From Antedon mediterranea (taxonomy: Eukaryota; Echinodermata; Crinoidea; Comatulida; Antedonidae), in assembly GCF_964355755.1 (NCBI RefSeq), contig NC_092672.1, positions 30,190,501 through 30,254,500 on the forward strand: a stretch of DNA of 64,000 bases, read 5' to 3'. The stretch's first letter is position 1. The number at the start of each line of letters is the position of its first letter. Under the pieces are notes generated by a model. That model was not told where the DNA came from and ran no database searches. It worked only from the letters and a program-made list of their open reading frames with translations. This document shows, in pieces, positions 23,042-33,867 of this stretch. Position numbers and translations under genes: made by a program.

Positions 23042-24345
23042 TGTTATTGAGCGAGCTACTGTAGAGTAAGGTTAGGCTGGAAGTATGGATTTTTTACGAG
23101 GCGTATGGTAATGTGATAAGTGGAAGGCTGAAGCAAAGAATATACAGTATATCACAAGAATGAGTAATCCGCGATTCTCCTTGTAACAGTAATATTGTCC
23201 ATGTGGTAGGGCGCCGCCATAAGTGAGGATGTATCTGGGATGTATACAACTTTTTTTGACGGTTTCACTAATCAAAGGCTGGACCACCGGTAGTATTTTC
23301 ATGATAAAAAATGTTATCAACTACATGCCAACATCATGTTAAATGCTATTTGGATATTTAATTGTTTGTTTTATGCAATTTATTTAGTAAAAACTGCCGT
23401 ATAAACAGTTCGCTTTATCAACCGGGCGCTACGATAGCGTGACCGGGCGTGTTGGTGTTCACGCGTTTTCACGAAGGATAGTTTAATAATATTCCTTTAT
23501 ATTAACGTGTTTCTGGTAACACAAATGAATGTTAATGACATTTAACATTTTATCCTATTAATAACATGTATTTTATACTAATTTATATCATAAAAACAAT
23601 ACTTAATTTACCGGGCGTAGAGTAGTACGCGGCAATGGTAAAGAATAGGCCGTGCTGAGTAACGATTCGTTGATTTTGGTGTTGCTGTGTTAGGCCTTTT
23701 TTGTGAACTAATTTAGCATGTTAGTAAATAATTGTCTGTAAAAGTGAATACACACTAGTTTGTTAATAAATGTGTATTATAAAATAGTTTACAATTGCAA
23801 AATATATTATCATAATTCTATTTAATGTGACATGTATAATCTATTAAATCAAGTCTTATTTAGTATGTATACATCCGCCCTTATGAGGGCGGGCATCACT
23901 CTCTTGAGCTCTCTGTTACAAATTTCTCATGCAAAAATCGCGGAATACTCATTCTTGTGATATATATTCTTTGGTGGAAGTGTTTATATCAATGACGTCA
24001 CAGTCGGATTACAACTACTGTACATGGATTCTGGGTTTTCCCAATTTCGCAGTAAACTAACGATGACGTAATAGTTGCAGTTGTCTATCCTTATGTCCAC
24101 TTGATTAGTGGATACAAACTCAATTTCCAGCAGTTTATTAGTGAATGAAGAAATAACTGCGATTATACATTTAGGTTTATTAGGCCTCAATCACAATAAT
24201 GTTTTATGAATGTTTTAATCATAAAGCCTGTTTTCCATCATTAGCAAAATTCGCGCGAATTATGATTGGTTGCGCCTTTTTTAAAAGTAGATGAAAATAA
24301 TAATTTAATAAGTGGAAATGGATAATTTATAATAACAATTTTTCT
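23042..24345. other. Spacer upstream of the truncated gene copy
   Basis: Mostly unassigned. A block at about 23995-24090 (GGGTTTTCCCAATTTCGCA, then AACGATGACGTAAT) matches 29705-29775, just upstream of the intact gene. In the truncated copy this block lies 950 bp from the start, so something of about 0.9 kb entered between them. GC-rich ACCGGGCG words occur near 23423, 23444 and 23612. Confidence 0.4.
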
Positions 24346-24349
24346 TTTC

Positions 24350-24630
24350 AGATTTTGGTTGTTATATGCCATTTTGATAATAGTTACTCAATTTGACCAA
24401 AAAATTGGATCGAACAAAAATATTATTTACTTGAAAAAAACGGCAATTGAAGGCAAAAAAGCCAGCCAGGTTTTTGGTTGACTTTAACCGTTTTGTTTTG
24501 TCTTTTTATAAGTGAAAACATTTTTTTCTACGGAAGTGGTAAACTTGATTAAAACTACAAAATGGCCTTTTCAGAGTCTTTTTTTATTATTAATCTTAAT
24601 TTTTTCATGTTTTTGGGGGACAATACATCT
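24350..24630. repeat. AGATG-family MITE, left end lost
   Basis: Shares TTTGACCAAAAA(A)TTGGATCG, TTTTATAAGTGAAAACAT and TTTCTACGGAAGTG with the complete copy at 51110-51435. It ends GGGGGACAATACATCT. The left terminal repeat is missing. Confidence 0.6.
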
Positions 24631-24649
24631 TTTTAAAACTTGATTCCAC

Positions 24650-26283
24650 ATAATATTGAAATGTTAGATCCTCAAAATGTACAGGAAATTAAATCTCAAA
24701 CCTTGTGGGAAAATAAACATATACTGTCAGACGGAAAGTCTTTATACTTCAAAGATTGGTTGAAGTCGGGCTATAAAACAATTGGTGACATTTTGGTCAA
24801 TAACACAATTGTAAGTCTTAGAGATTTAATTCCCACGTTATTAGTAAAGCATAATGGGATAATAGAATACTTCAAGCTCATGAATGCTATTCCTATTGAA
24901 TGGAAGGAAGTATTGACACGACATAGATTAGAGAAAGAACAAGTTAATGTTGATATTAAAAATGAATTATTCAAATCAAATGATAAAACAGGTTTTTATG
25001 ATAAGTTTATATTTGAACTAAAGACAGTGCCAATCTCCCAAGTAAAATGGGAAGCAGAGTTTTTAAATAAGACTATGGTATGGAACAAAATATGGAATAA
25101 TAAAGTCAAAGATATGAAACATATGGTAAAAGTTGCGCAATTCAATTTTAAACTTTTACATCGCATACTTTTACGTTTGTAATAAAAGATTACATATTTG
25201 GAAATTGTCTAAAACTAATATTTGCGATAGATGTAAGAATGTGATAGAAAACGAAGAACATATGTTACTTAAGTGTAAAGTGATTAAGCCAGTTTGGAGG
25301 AAATTCAATAATCTTATTGTTGAATGTTTTCCTAATGAAACGCCAATACATTGGTTTGATATAGTTACTGGTTCCAAAGATAAACTTGTAAATGAGCTAA
25401 CATCTATCTTTACGTTTTGTATATATACAAATCCCGCATAAGGCTTAGTTTATTAGATAACATGATGGGTAACGAATCAAAAAGTATCTTGAATATGTTT
25501 AAGTTTGAATTAAAAAATCTTATAGAAAATGAATACGCATGTAATCAGTATAAAGCAGTTATAAAATGGAATGATGTTAAAATTAAATTATTAGAATTCA
25601 TAAAATATGAAAAATATAAAACTAGTACAAGCTGTAGTGTCAAACTAACAAACACCTAGACTTATACTAAAACTAATACATGATAGAAATAAATGCGGTA
25701 TTAGGGTAAAACATAGACTGAAACACACGGTCAAACATATAAGTAAACAAACTGGTAAATGTAAAGGGCCAACATAGTAAGAAAAGAACTTTAAAGGAAT
25801 AGAAATAGTGGAATGAAACAAATGTTATACAAGGCCAAAACATAAAAAGTAGCATATAATGTGTTTATAATAACTATATTAAACTGATTCGTAAATGTAA
25901 ATAGGTACATTAATGTGTGTATGTGTGTATATATTTGTAATGGATGTAATATACGGTCAAAAGAAATAAAGAAACAAATTGTGAGTACTGATTTAAGATA
26001 TAATAAAAGAAACAGCTACTTTTTAATACATTTCTTAATATAAAGTAAATTTAAATGATAAATAGTCGTACTTTTACTATAACTTGCAATAAACATAAAA
26101 TGTGCGTTTTTAAAGCATAATTTTACTCCATCGATTTTATGTACATGTATAGATATAGTGCCTTTTTAGCTGTTATATTGAATTTTATTGTTCTTTATTT
26201 TTATAAAAATGTATGTATGTTATATAATATATATTTGTAAAAGGAATGAATAAATGTGGGTGACCCCCACGAAAGAGAAAAAA
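24650..26283 (+). pseudogene. Tx1/L1-like LINE, 3' part of ORF2
   Basis: 5'-truncated element covering only the post-RT C-terminal region. Frames show WNKIWNNKVKDMKHM and FNFKLLHRIL, then CDRCKNVIENEEHMLLKC, a zinc-knuckle-like segment typical of Tx1-like elements, in a different frame (shift near 25180). A further shift lies near 25430. The 3' end has an A-rich tail at 26276-26287. It is flanked by AAAACTTGATTCCAC (24635-24649) and AAAACTTGATCCCAC (26284-26298), a 14/15 target-site duplication. Confidence 0.7.
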
Positions 26284-26287
26284 AAAA

Positions 26288-26411
26288 CTTGATCCCACTA
26301 ATGACGACGTGATGATTAAATTATTTGCTTTGCGTGTACGTACTTGCGCTGCGCGTTACGTATGTGCGTTGCATTTACGTACTTACGCTGCGTCCTCTAG
26401 TGGTAACCAAT
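26288..26411. repeat. CCAAT-type hairpin MITE copy
   Basis: Left end CTTGATCCCACTAATGACG and right end CTGCGTCCTCTAGTGGTAAC form imperfect terminal inverted repeats of the family found at 29807-30006 and 52088-52512. The LINE at 24650-26283 landed in its left end. Confidence 0.45.
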
Positions 26412-26520
26412 AACTTAGATCTACTTGCGTCGATAACTATTATAAATATTACGACATTAAAATGGCATATTCAACAAAAAATGTTTTAAGAATTCTTTTC
26501 TAGGGGGACAATATACATCT
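26412..26520. repeat. AGATG-family MITE end, reversed
   Basis: CATTAAAATGGCATATTCAA and AGGGGGACAATATACATCT are the reverse complement of the left end of the 51110-51435 copy. TTAA follows at 26521-26524. Confidence 0.55.
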
Positions 26521-26524
26521 TTAA

Positions 26525-27052
26525 GTGCTTAAATTAATGAGTGAAATAAAGGGGAAAACTGGCCTAATTACTCTTATAGACTGCCTCCTCTTCTCTTAGA
26601 TTTCGAGTTGTATGTTTGTTTGAAAATGTATATTGTGACGTCACAACAGTTAAAAAATATCGAGTTATCTACGGTATACCTTCAAATTTAAGTATAAATA
26701 ATAATTACACAAACATTTATTCATTCACTCATTTATTTGATCAGAAAAAAAGGTTCATGAATAAAACAGTATTAAAAAACAACACATAAAACAAAACAAA
26801 ATATTTAAAAATATTTAAAACCGTATAAAACAATTTTTTTCATAAATATTTTGCACATAAGTACTGTGTGTAAAATTACGACATTAATATATTTAATTCA
26901 AAAGTTGCAGACTAATTATTGTACTCTATATTTTAGGCCTACCTATAGGCCTATAAATGATTTCTCGTCATTTAATATGCTGACACATGCTTAATTATAC
27001 ATGATTAATTAATTAACTGTATTCTTTCACAGAAACATAATATAAAGTATCA
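26525..27052. other. Unassigned AT-rich stretch
   Basis: No gene. At about 26715-26745 ATTTATTCATTCACTCATTT looks like a minus-strand retroposon tail of AATG-type repeats. Confidence 0.35.
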
Positions 27053-27217
27053 TAAAGCTCTGTCTACACTATCAAACTAGTTTGAAAAAGTGTGATGTGC
27101 CCAAATGGTAGTGATATACCCAAACATGGTAGTGATATGACATCATCATGTCCATGGGCACATTACATATTTTGTTGTCACACATGAAGTTAAGTTTGAT
27201 AGGGTAGACAGAGCTTA
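27053..27217. mobile_element. AAGCTCTGTC MITE, copy 1
   Basis: Begins TAAAGCTCTGTCTACACTAT and ends in the mirrored GTAGACAGAGCTTA, with TA at both edges. Inside, TGTGATGTGCCCAAAT and ATGGGCACATTACAT pair as well, so nearly the whole 165 bp can fold. TA target use suggests a Tc1/mariner-type transposase as mover. Confidence 0.75.
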
Positions 27218-27700
27218 AGCCAGGTATATCATGCGTGATGATACAAGCCTACTCTAAAATAATACTAATTGTTTTTCGTTGCCTATACCATTATTGGATT
27301 GGCGTAACCATCAAGAAAGACAAGGCATGCAATATCATAACATGTATATCGTATTCTATGTTGGTCTCAACTGCCCATTGCCCATAAAATATTTCTATAA
27401 TGTTTTATTGCCAACATCATATTTTTTTATTGGTCAAATAACCATGTATTGGCCAGTAAATGTTTGATATAAAAATATATATTCTCACAGATGTTCTCAT
27501 CGTTAGGCTTATCGTTTCAAATTAATTATTAAATGTTCAGTATATCACCGGACGGTTTAGAATTTATGTTCTGTGCCTATGTGTTTATATACCTTCGTAT
27601 AAATGGTATCAAAAGAATCAAACAGAGGCGGCTAAACTCACATCTATTCTAAGGCCTCAACGGTATAGGCCTACTGATAAAAAGGTTATATATTTAAGTA

Positions 27701-27850
27701 CAGAAGAACCTTGTTAAGTGGGACATCTTCGGGACCCAGAGTAAAGTGTACAATTTAAGAGCCCGCCGAGTGGTTGACCATGCAATATCCCCTCCCTCGT
27801 TTCTTCACGGGAACGTGTAAGGGTTGTCCCAAAAAGAAAGGTTCTACTGT
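27701..27850. repeat. pogo/Tigger-like MITE
   Basis: TIRs CAGAAGAACC and GGTTCTACTG, flanked by TA on both sides. CAGT(A/T)GAACC-type ends are usual for pogo-like elements. Related fragments with TTTC(A/G)(C/T)GG and GAGGTTCTATTGTA-type words occur near 27905-27950, 43196-43277, 43496-43560 and 43850-43985. Confidence 0.55.
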
Positions 27851-27852
27851 AA

Positions 27853-28626
27853 ATGATTAGGGCTATCCGAATATATTAAAATATAATATCATATATTATA
27901 CATAATTTCCCCCCTCGTTTCACGGGAAATTTTCCCATTAATAGGGCTCTCCCAAATATCCGAATAACTAAAAATACAATTTCATATTTACAAATGAACG
28001 AATAAAATGAAAATGGGATTTTTTTTATGATTCAGAAGTTGTAATTTCCAATGACCTACCCATTTATCATGACACTTGAAGCTATGGATATCAAAGTAAT
28101 TCTCTGGGAATTTACTTGAGGTTTCCAAGATATATATCCCTTGATATGATATTATCTGTTTTCAAACGAGAAACATCACCAATACTGTTTTGTTTTAAAA
28201 TGTAGGCTCACAGCCAATTTTCTGGTGGTTTATTGGGTATACAGTAGGCCTACTTCGAGTCGTAGTTAGAACTGTCAATTTCGAAAACAGTTCATTTCTG
28301 AATGATAAGATCAAGCCTATTTCTGTTTTCTTAGTTTTCAAGAATTTTAACAAAAACTTATAACTTGTTAGCCAGCATGGACAAATGGTTTAGGCCTATA
28401 TACTGTAATAATTATAACAATTAATTTTAAAAAGTTTTAACAAAATCCGGATTCATGGTGGCTCCGATCCTTTCACTTTCAGCTCCAGTAGGCCTATCGT
28501 AGGCCTACACACAATGGCGTTTCATAATCTGTGTTTCGATGGTCGTTTCCGTTGGGAAGATTTGTATATTTTGGTGAAAAAAAAAATTTAAATAGACAAA
28601 TACTTGCATTTGAGAACCACAACGTA
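27853..28626. other. Downstream flank of the methyltransferase-like gene
   Basis: AT-rich with scattered TAGGCCTA words. No gene identified. Confidence 0.35.
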
Positions 28627-28629
28627 ATT

Positions 28630-29619
28630 TTAAGCTAATAAAGCAGCATTGTTTGAGCTTTTTTTCTTTCCTTTCTCCCGGCGGCCCCTCCGCCGCCGTC
28701 GGGCAACTGGCGCCGCCACTGTTGTCTCCACTCTCTTTTTCATCAGCATACAATTTATTTTAATGACTTTCTGTGATCTGGACTGGAAGAGGTTTTTCAG
28801 AATAGAATGAATCAGTTGATCTTGCACAGTAAAATTATGCGAGAAAGAAACAGCATCGGTAAACTCGCTCACAGAATAATAACCAGCTTCACCAGCAACC
28901 GCTTTGAAGAATGCGATAGTTTGTCCGCCGTCACGGTTGTCTGCGTAAAATAAGTACGTACCAGGCATAGCCCACGTTAATAAAGTTTTGATTGCCATTC
29001 GACTCTCCGGTAACGCGCGGACCGCAGATATGAATTTAATAAACGTAAAAATATGTGCATTAACAACAGCTGAAATATGTTTCCTTTCTATGTCGTCTTT
29101 CACTTCATATTTCACGAAGTTTACAGCGCACTTGGCATAAATGTGCTGTTTGATTTTCCCCCACATACCACTCCACTGTGGATAGTGATCGAGAACCGAA
29201 GCACTAATTGGATAACGAACGTTGAACCTCTCCAACATCATGGTCAAACCAATAATGTCTGTTCCAGGACCTCCGCCTATTGAGCACACATTAAGTGCAC
29301 CAGTTTTATTTGCTAGGCTCAATAATGAGTCAAGATGCACATTTCCAAAAAGGCTGTGGTTGAACAACACGCTAAGCCCGTAGTTTGTAGCTTGGCAATG
29401 ATTCGGAAAGTAGAGATACATGTAGGCTGCCTGGTTTAAAACATCATCGTATGCGAGATGTCCGCCTACGGTTGAAAGTGATTTTCCACTGTACGCATTG
29501 TGTACTCTATCCACTGCTTGTCGAAGAGATTTCTTTTTTGACCATAACTGTGCGTTTTCTATTAAGATAGTATAGACAACTTGTTCTGAAATCGCATGAA
29601 TAGATAAATGGATCCCCAT
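28630..29619 (-). CDS. Intronless SAM-dependent methyltransferase-like protein
   Basis: Single open frame of about 329 residues from the ATG at 29619. An in-frame ATG 20 codons upstream (29679) is possible, but the 29619 start context is the one kept in the duplicate at 23039. The motif VCSIGGGPGTDIIGL (near residues 115-129) is the glycine-rich SAM-binding loop of a class I Rossmann fold. SVLDHYPQW fits the acidic end of strand 2, and WAMPGTYLFYADNRDGG fits a late core strand. The C-terminal tail is Arg/Lys-rich (RRRRRGRREKGKKK), which could be a nuclear or nucleic-acid-binding tail or decayed readthrough. Substrate unknown. No introns are seen, unlike the NXPE, WFDC1 and PEX2 genes here. 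A truncated copy in the same orientation lies about 6 kb to the left. Confidence 0.75.
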   Translation of the reverse strand: MGIHLSIHAISEQVVYTILIENAQLWSKKKSLRQAVDRVHNAYSGKSLSTVGGHLAYDDVLNQAAYMYLYFPNHCQATNYGLSVLFNHSLFGNVHLDSLLSLANKTGALNVCSIGGGPGTDIIGLTMMLERFNVRYPISASVLDHYPQWSGMWGKIKQHIYAKCAVNFVKYEVKDDIERKHISAVVNAHIFTFIKFISAVRALPESRMAIKTLLTWAMPGTYLFYADNRDGGQTIAFFKAVAGEAGYYSVSEFTDAVSFSHNFTVQDQLIHSILKNLFQSRSQKVIKINCMLMKKRVETTVAAPVARRRRRGRREKGKKKSSNNAALLA

Positions 29620-29704
29620 CGTGTTTTTGTTAAGAGAGCTGCTGCAGCCGACATTGACAGCGGAGTGTCGGATGCACACGGGACATAGAGAATTGTAAAT
29701 GTAA

Positions 29705-29775
29705 TTACAACATAGTGGACTTGGGTTTTTCCCAATTTCGCAATAACAAACAATGACGTATTGAGTTGCAGCAAT
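29705..29775 (-). promoter_or_regulatory. Upstream block shared by both methyltransferase-like copies
   Basis: TCCCAATTTCGCA and AACAATGACGTATTGAGTTGCAG-type words match 23995-24090. The block lies 85-155 bp before the intact start codon. ATGACGT is CRE-like. Retention next to both copies may only reflect the extent of the duplication. Confidence 0.4.
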
Positions 29776-29806
29776 GGTATAATGTCATATCCTTTATGAT
29801 TTGGTA

Positions 29807-30006
29807 AAGCTTGGTTCCCACTTGGGCACAAAGGACGTAAACGCAACACAAGTAATTGACCAATAACGACGCGATGGACCATCCGAACTGTTGCTTTGAT
29901 TATCGTAACACGTAGGCTAAGTGAGTTGACCAATCACAACCGACAATTTGGATCGTATCGTGATTGGTCAACAAGCTTGCGTTGTGTTCAGGTGGGAACC
30001 AAGTTT
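29807..30006. mobile_element. CCAAT-type hairpin MITE
   Basis: Terminal inverted repeats AAGCTTGGTTCCCACTTG and CAGGTGGGAACCAAGTTT. Inside are inverted TTGACCAATCAC / GTGATTGGTCAA words. Family members lie near 26288, 48650 and in a three-copy cluster at 52088-52512. Confidence 0.65.
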
Positions 30007-30009
30007 TGC

Positions 30010-31330
30010 GATGTGGTGTGCTTCTTATTATTAAGGCATTCTCATAAAGGCAATCTAACAACAGGTTGAAAAAACAATGAAGTAGGCCATGGATTAAAGA
30101 ATAGAAGGATATGCATCGACGGTGACATCAAACGATTTTACAACGCGCTTGCCTACTAAAGCACTGCTGCCAATCAAACAAACACGCTCATTGAACTCCG
30201 TGTCTCTAACCGCGGCCCTCTGTAAAACGCTGCGAATCAAATGTTACATTTTTTTAGACCAAAACGTAACCCATATAGAAATCGTATGCGCAGTCTGAAT
30301 GTTCTATTGACATGTCTGCGTCGATGATTAATTGACAACAAAAATATATTGCTGAATAATTCTGTTTTAGTTTCATCACAATCGGACTACGAAAAGTTCA
30401 CTTTCTTACGACTGGTAATTTTAAGTAGTTGGTAATATTAATAAAATATGCAATTTTTATATTTGAATTATCATTATTTGCCTGCCATCTTCTGTCATTA
30501 AAAATTGCGTTAATCTATAGAATATTAAATTATGCATTTACCATGTATGTTGTTAGCGTGGCCGGTGTTCACCCATACAACAATCGTGTTTTTAATATAT
30601 GGCTAAGCAGTGGTTTCTTCATAAATATCCTTAATTATCGATGTGATTATATTTAAATTGTAGTGCCTGGTGATTGGCTAGTGGTTATGTCATCCACATC
30701 ACATCCAATCACCGGGTCTAATTGAATGAAAACAGCGATCCCTGATCCGGGATTGGCTGGCTATGTATAGTTGCGATTCGTTACCTAGCGGTCGTTTTGA
30801 AAAGTACACGCAGGGCAAACTTAATCACGAACAAACGAAGTACTGTACTTATTATTATTCACACAAGAAGTAAGACAACGGTGAGAGGCCTATATAGATT
30901 ATGATTTCACGTTGTATCTACTACACTTAAGATTAGCCTAGGCCTACCTAGGCAGTATCAATGTCGGCAAATCATATGGTTTACTAGTAAGCCTAGAAGG
31001 CCTAGGCCTAGTATCCTTGCTGATTTTGTAATTTTACATGTATGTAGGCTGAGACAACAAATAACTAGTTATTGTCTCAGATGTAGGGCTACTGCAGGTC
31101 ATAAAATGCTACTTTAATTTAGATCAATCGCGGCAGAAACCTATAAACTATACTAATTACAATTATAGCATCTACAATTCTAAGCCAATAACAATATAGT
31201 ATTGTTTTTATCTGGTATATTGATGAAGTAGGCCTACACTATAGGGTCTTCACAATAACATACAATGTAATTTAATAACTAGTGGCGTGAGGCAGAGGCC
31301 TGAAGCAACTTGTTTAGGAAACCTAAGTGC
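30010..31330. other. Unassigned stretch with a possible promoter
   Basis: A short dyad CCTGGTGATTGG / CCAATCACCGGG lies at about 30666-30716. Next come GATTGGCTGG and CTATGTATAG near 30750-30772, and GAAGTAAGAC near 30865 could be a splice donor. This could be a promoter with a non-coding first exon, but nothing ties it to a particular gene. Confidence 0.25.
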
Positions 31331-33077
31331 AGTGGCGTAACAGGCGGGGGGGCAGGGGGCGGAATACCCCCCTGGCGGATTTTACCGGGTTGAGAAGCGT
31401 TCGATCGGGCTGGGTAACAAGTCAAAAAAAATTAAATAAAATACAAAGAAGAGATAGAAGAAAGAAAAAGAAAGAAAATATAAGATAAGAATAAAATATA
31501 CGATATATGATATGGCTTCAAATGAGTCAAATGAGTCACAGTACAGTATGATATTCAAGTACACAAAATCCTGACTGACAAACTCGTGGGAAGACGCACT
31601 GCTTATCAGTACATTAACATGCGGTCAGTTGACTGTGGTTTTTGGCGTCTTTTATCTAAGCCGCCATCGCGGGCATCTCACACACAATTGTGACGCTGTG
31701 CTATGCGTGTGAGGCCACCTTAAAAAAATACACTCCTACTAATCGTATGTAACGCTCTAGCGATCAGCAAAACGAACGTACTTTCGTGGCTGGCTGTCGC
31801 TCCAATACTCAATCTTTCACAGGCCCGTAACCAGGGGGATCGGGGGGATCGTACCCCAGCTGAACAGCGAGTTCCGCTTGTCCTCCCACTTTTTTTTGCT
31901 GGGCATACTAACACAACACTACGATTGTTTACTACAGGCCTAGTCAAGCCTTAATAAATTTAATTAATATAAATCGACATAAGAATATAAAGTATATTTT
32001 AACTAAAATATAAAAACCTAACACTAAATTTACAAGATAAATTCTATTTGATAACTGCTGAACATCGTGGTTCTGGAGCTAGCCGTACACAGAGCATAGT
32101 TGTTTGCTTGACATAAAAGGGTATTCCCCTACACAGGTATCTGCGTGCGTGTGACGTGCCCAGCCAGATGCAATGGTTGAGTGAATTCAGGGATCATCTT
32201 AATTCCATGGTTTGTTACCAAAACACCACATGATGGTGAATATGCCTGTTAAAGTCTCAATGATACGATCCCTTAATGTACCATGTTGTTGCTAGGAGGC
32301 TTAAAGGGAGCAGAGATCTAGCCTAGTTTCGGTCGGCAAGAGAATGCCGTCCTCTGACAATTTAAGGTCGGCAATAAGGTCGGCAATTGAAATTCGTGGG
32401 CTGGAAATTACACCAAATTATATAGTTCATAAACAAAAGAGATTAGCCGGAAATGCGATTTGCGGCCATACATAGGCCTATAGAGAAAAAAAAAATTCGA
32501 GGGTATGGTTCCACTAAACAACTTAACGATCCACCCCGCCGTCAAACCTGGTTACGGCCCTGTTTCAGTCTTCTAACCGGAAAAATTACTACCTTTGCCA
32601 GGTGCGGATCCAATGTTAGATTGGGTTTTCACATGTTCAAATGTTATGTCACCTGTGTTTTTAACGGTGGAAAATGTACGATCATTTTGCTGATTGCTGT
32701 GCAATAAATGAGAGTGTTATTTCCAGGCCAACTACTACTAGTTGGCGAGGCGCCATTTATCATGAATTTTATGTGCAAGAGTACCATTTCCGACGATCTA
32801 GGGGTGTCATTTACCAAAATTCGCTTCGCCACAGCCCCCACCATGGGGGGGCTGTGGCTCAAATACTTGGTGTCTGGAAGGATCAGCCCCTCTTTGCCCC
32901 CCCTGACAAGACCCCCTTGTTACGCGGCTGCCTAAGTGGCCCTCCAAGTTTCAAAGATCGAGGCCTCGGACGTTTTTAGCATTTTCGACATATTTTATGC
33001 CTGTTCCTCTGGGCACTGCTCATGGGCCCCAAGCTTCGGTTTAGCCAGTGAGCGCACATAGCCGTTACGCCACTGAT
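31331..33077. repeat. hAT-like element ends around a nested element
   Basis: Left end GCAGTGGCGTAACAGGC and right end GCCGTTACGCCACTG form a terminal inverted repeat. The right 200 bp matches the small element at 53343-53497 in reverse (GGTTTAGCCAGTGAG, CACTGCTCATGGGCC). No matching 8 bp flanks are found, so the two ends may come from different copies. Confidence 0.45.
31819..32563. mobile_element. hAT-like non-autonomous element
   Basis: Left end CAGGCCCGTAACCAGG and right end CCTGGTTACGGCCCTG match at 15 of 16 positions after reversal. TTTCA flanks both sides (before 31819 and after 32563). The interior has no transposase frame. It is nested inside the 31331-33077 interval. Confidence 0.55.
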
Positions 33078-33860
33078 TATACTGTTCAAATATGTATGAA
33101 TACATACAGTGCAACAAAGAACGCGAAAGAAAGAAGCGTAGTCAACAAGGTGTGTCGTTGCACATGTGCAGTAAACAATATAATTAGGCACGCGGCCGTT
33201 TCGTTGTTACCATGCGGTTAATTAAACTGTAACATTGTGGGCGGTCCGCGGTCTGTCGGCGAGAGTCAAGGAACCCTTGATCTCACGTCGATGCATATCT
33301 TTTCTTTAATCCATGAGTAGGCTTAGCAGGAAGCGACCATAACCTACCTACCGCCCTCTTGTGGCAGACTAACCCAAAAAAGTACACAGTACAGTGTACT
33401 GTGTACAGTGAAAAGTAAGAGCCTTTTGCGAATGTCTTTCTTCACAATCAGCAAATGTCTTTACGTGAATTTAGGATAAAGGTAGGAATTAGTAATGCTT
33501 ATGTTGATTGAAAGAAAGTGAATAATTTTTTTTCTGTCTTGATCATATTTTAAGTGTAATACAATAAGGCCTTCATATTCTGTGTGCGGTTCCCATGACA
33601 CTGCCAAGCCAAGCCTGTTCTTGGTGAATGGGATAATCTGATAAGGTATATGCACACTTTACAAATTATTGTTAGTTGAGTGACGTTAAGCACAATAAAT
33701 AGGGCTACAGTTGTACAATGCCTGTAGTTAAGTAAGCCTAGCTAGCATAGATGTATGATATATGCAGTAAAACTAAAGCGTAAGTACATTAATTAGGGCC
33801 TAGCTACTCAATTTTTAATAAGATATTTTTCCACATGACTAAGCTTACTGATGTTAAAGA
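33078..33860. other. Unassigned stretch
   Basis: No gene recognised. ACAGTACAGTGTACTGTGTACA near 33388-33410 is a short dyad. The 64-residue minus frame at 33461-33655 has no known feature. Confidence 0.35.
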
Positions 33861-33867
33861 CACTTAA

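Noticed and set aside
23072-23320. 82-residue minus frame next to the truncated gene copy
   Set aside because: No similarity to the methyltransferase-like protein or any known family; probably chance.
29562-29933. 123-residue minus frame upstream of the methyltransferase-like gene
   Set aside because: It runs through the hairpin MITE and out of frame with the gene. No known domain.
32453-32979. Several overlapping 70-100 residue frames
   Set aside because: They lie in hAT-like repeat ends and have no recognisable domain.
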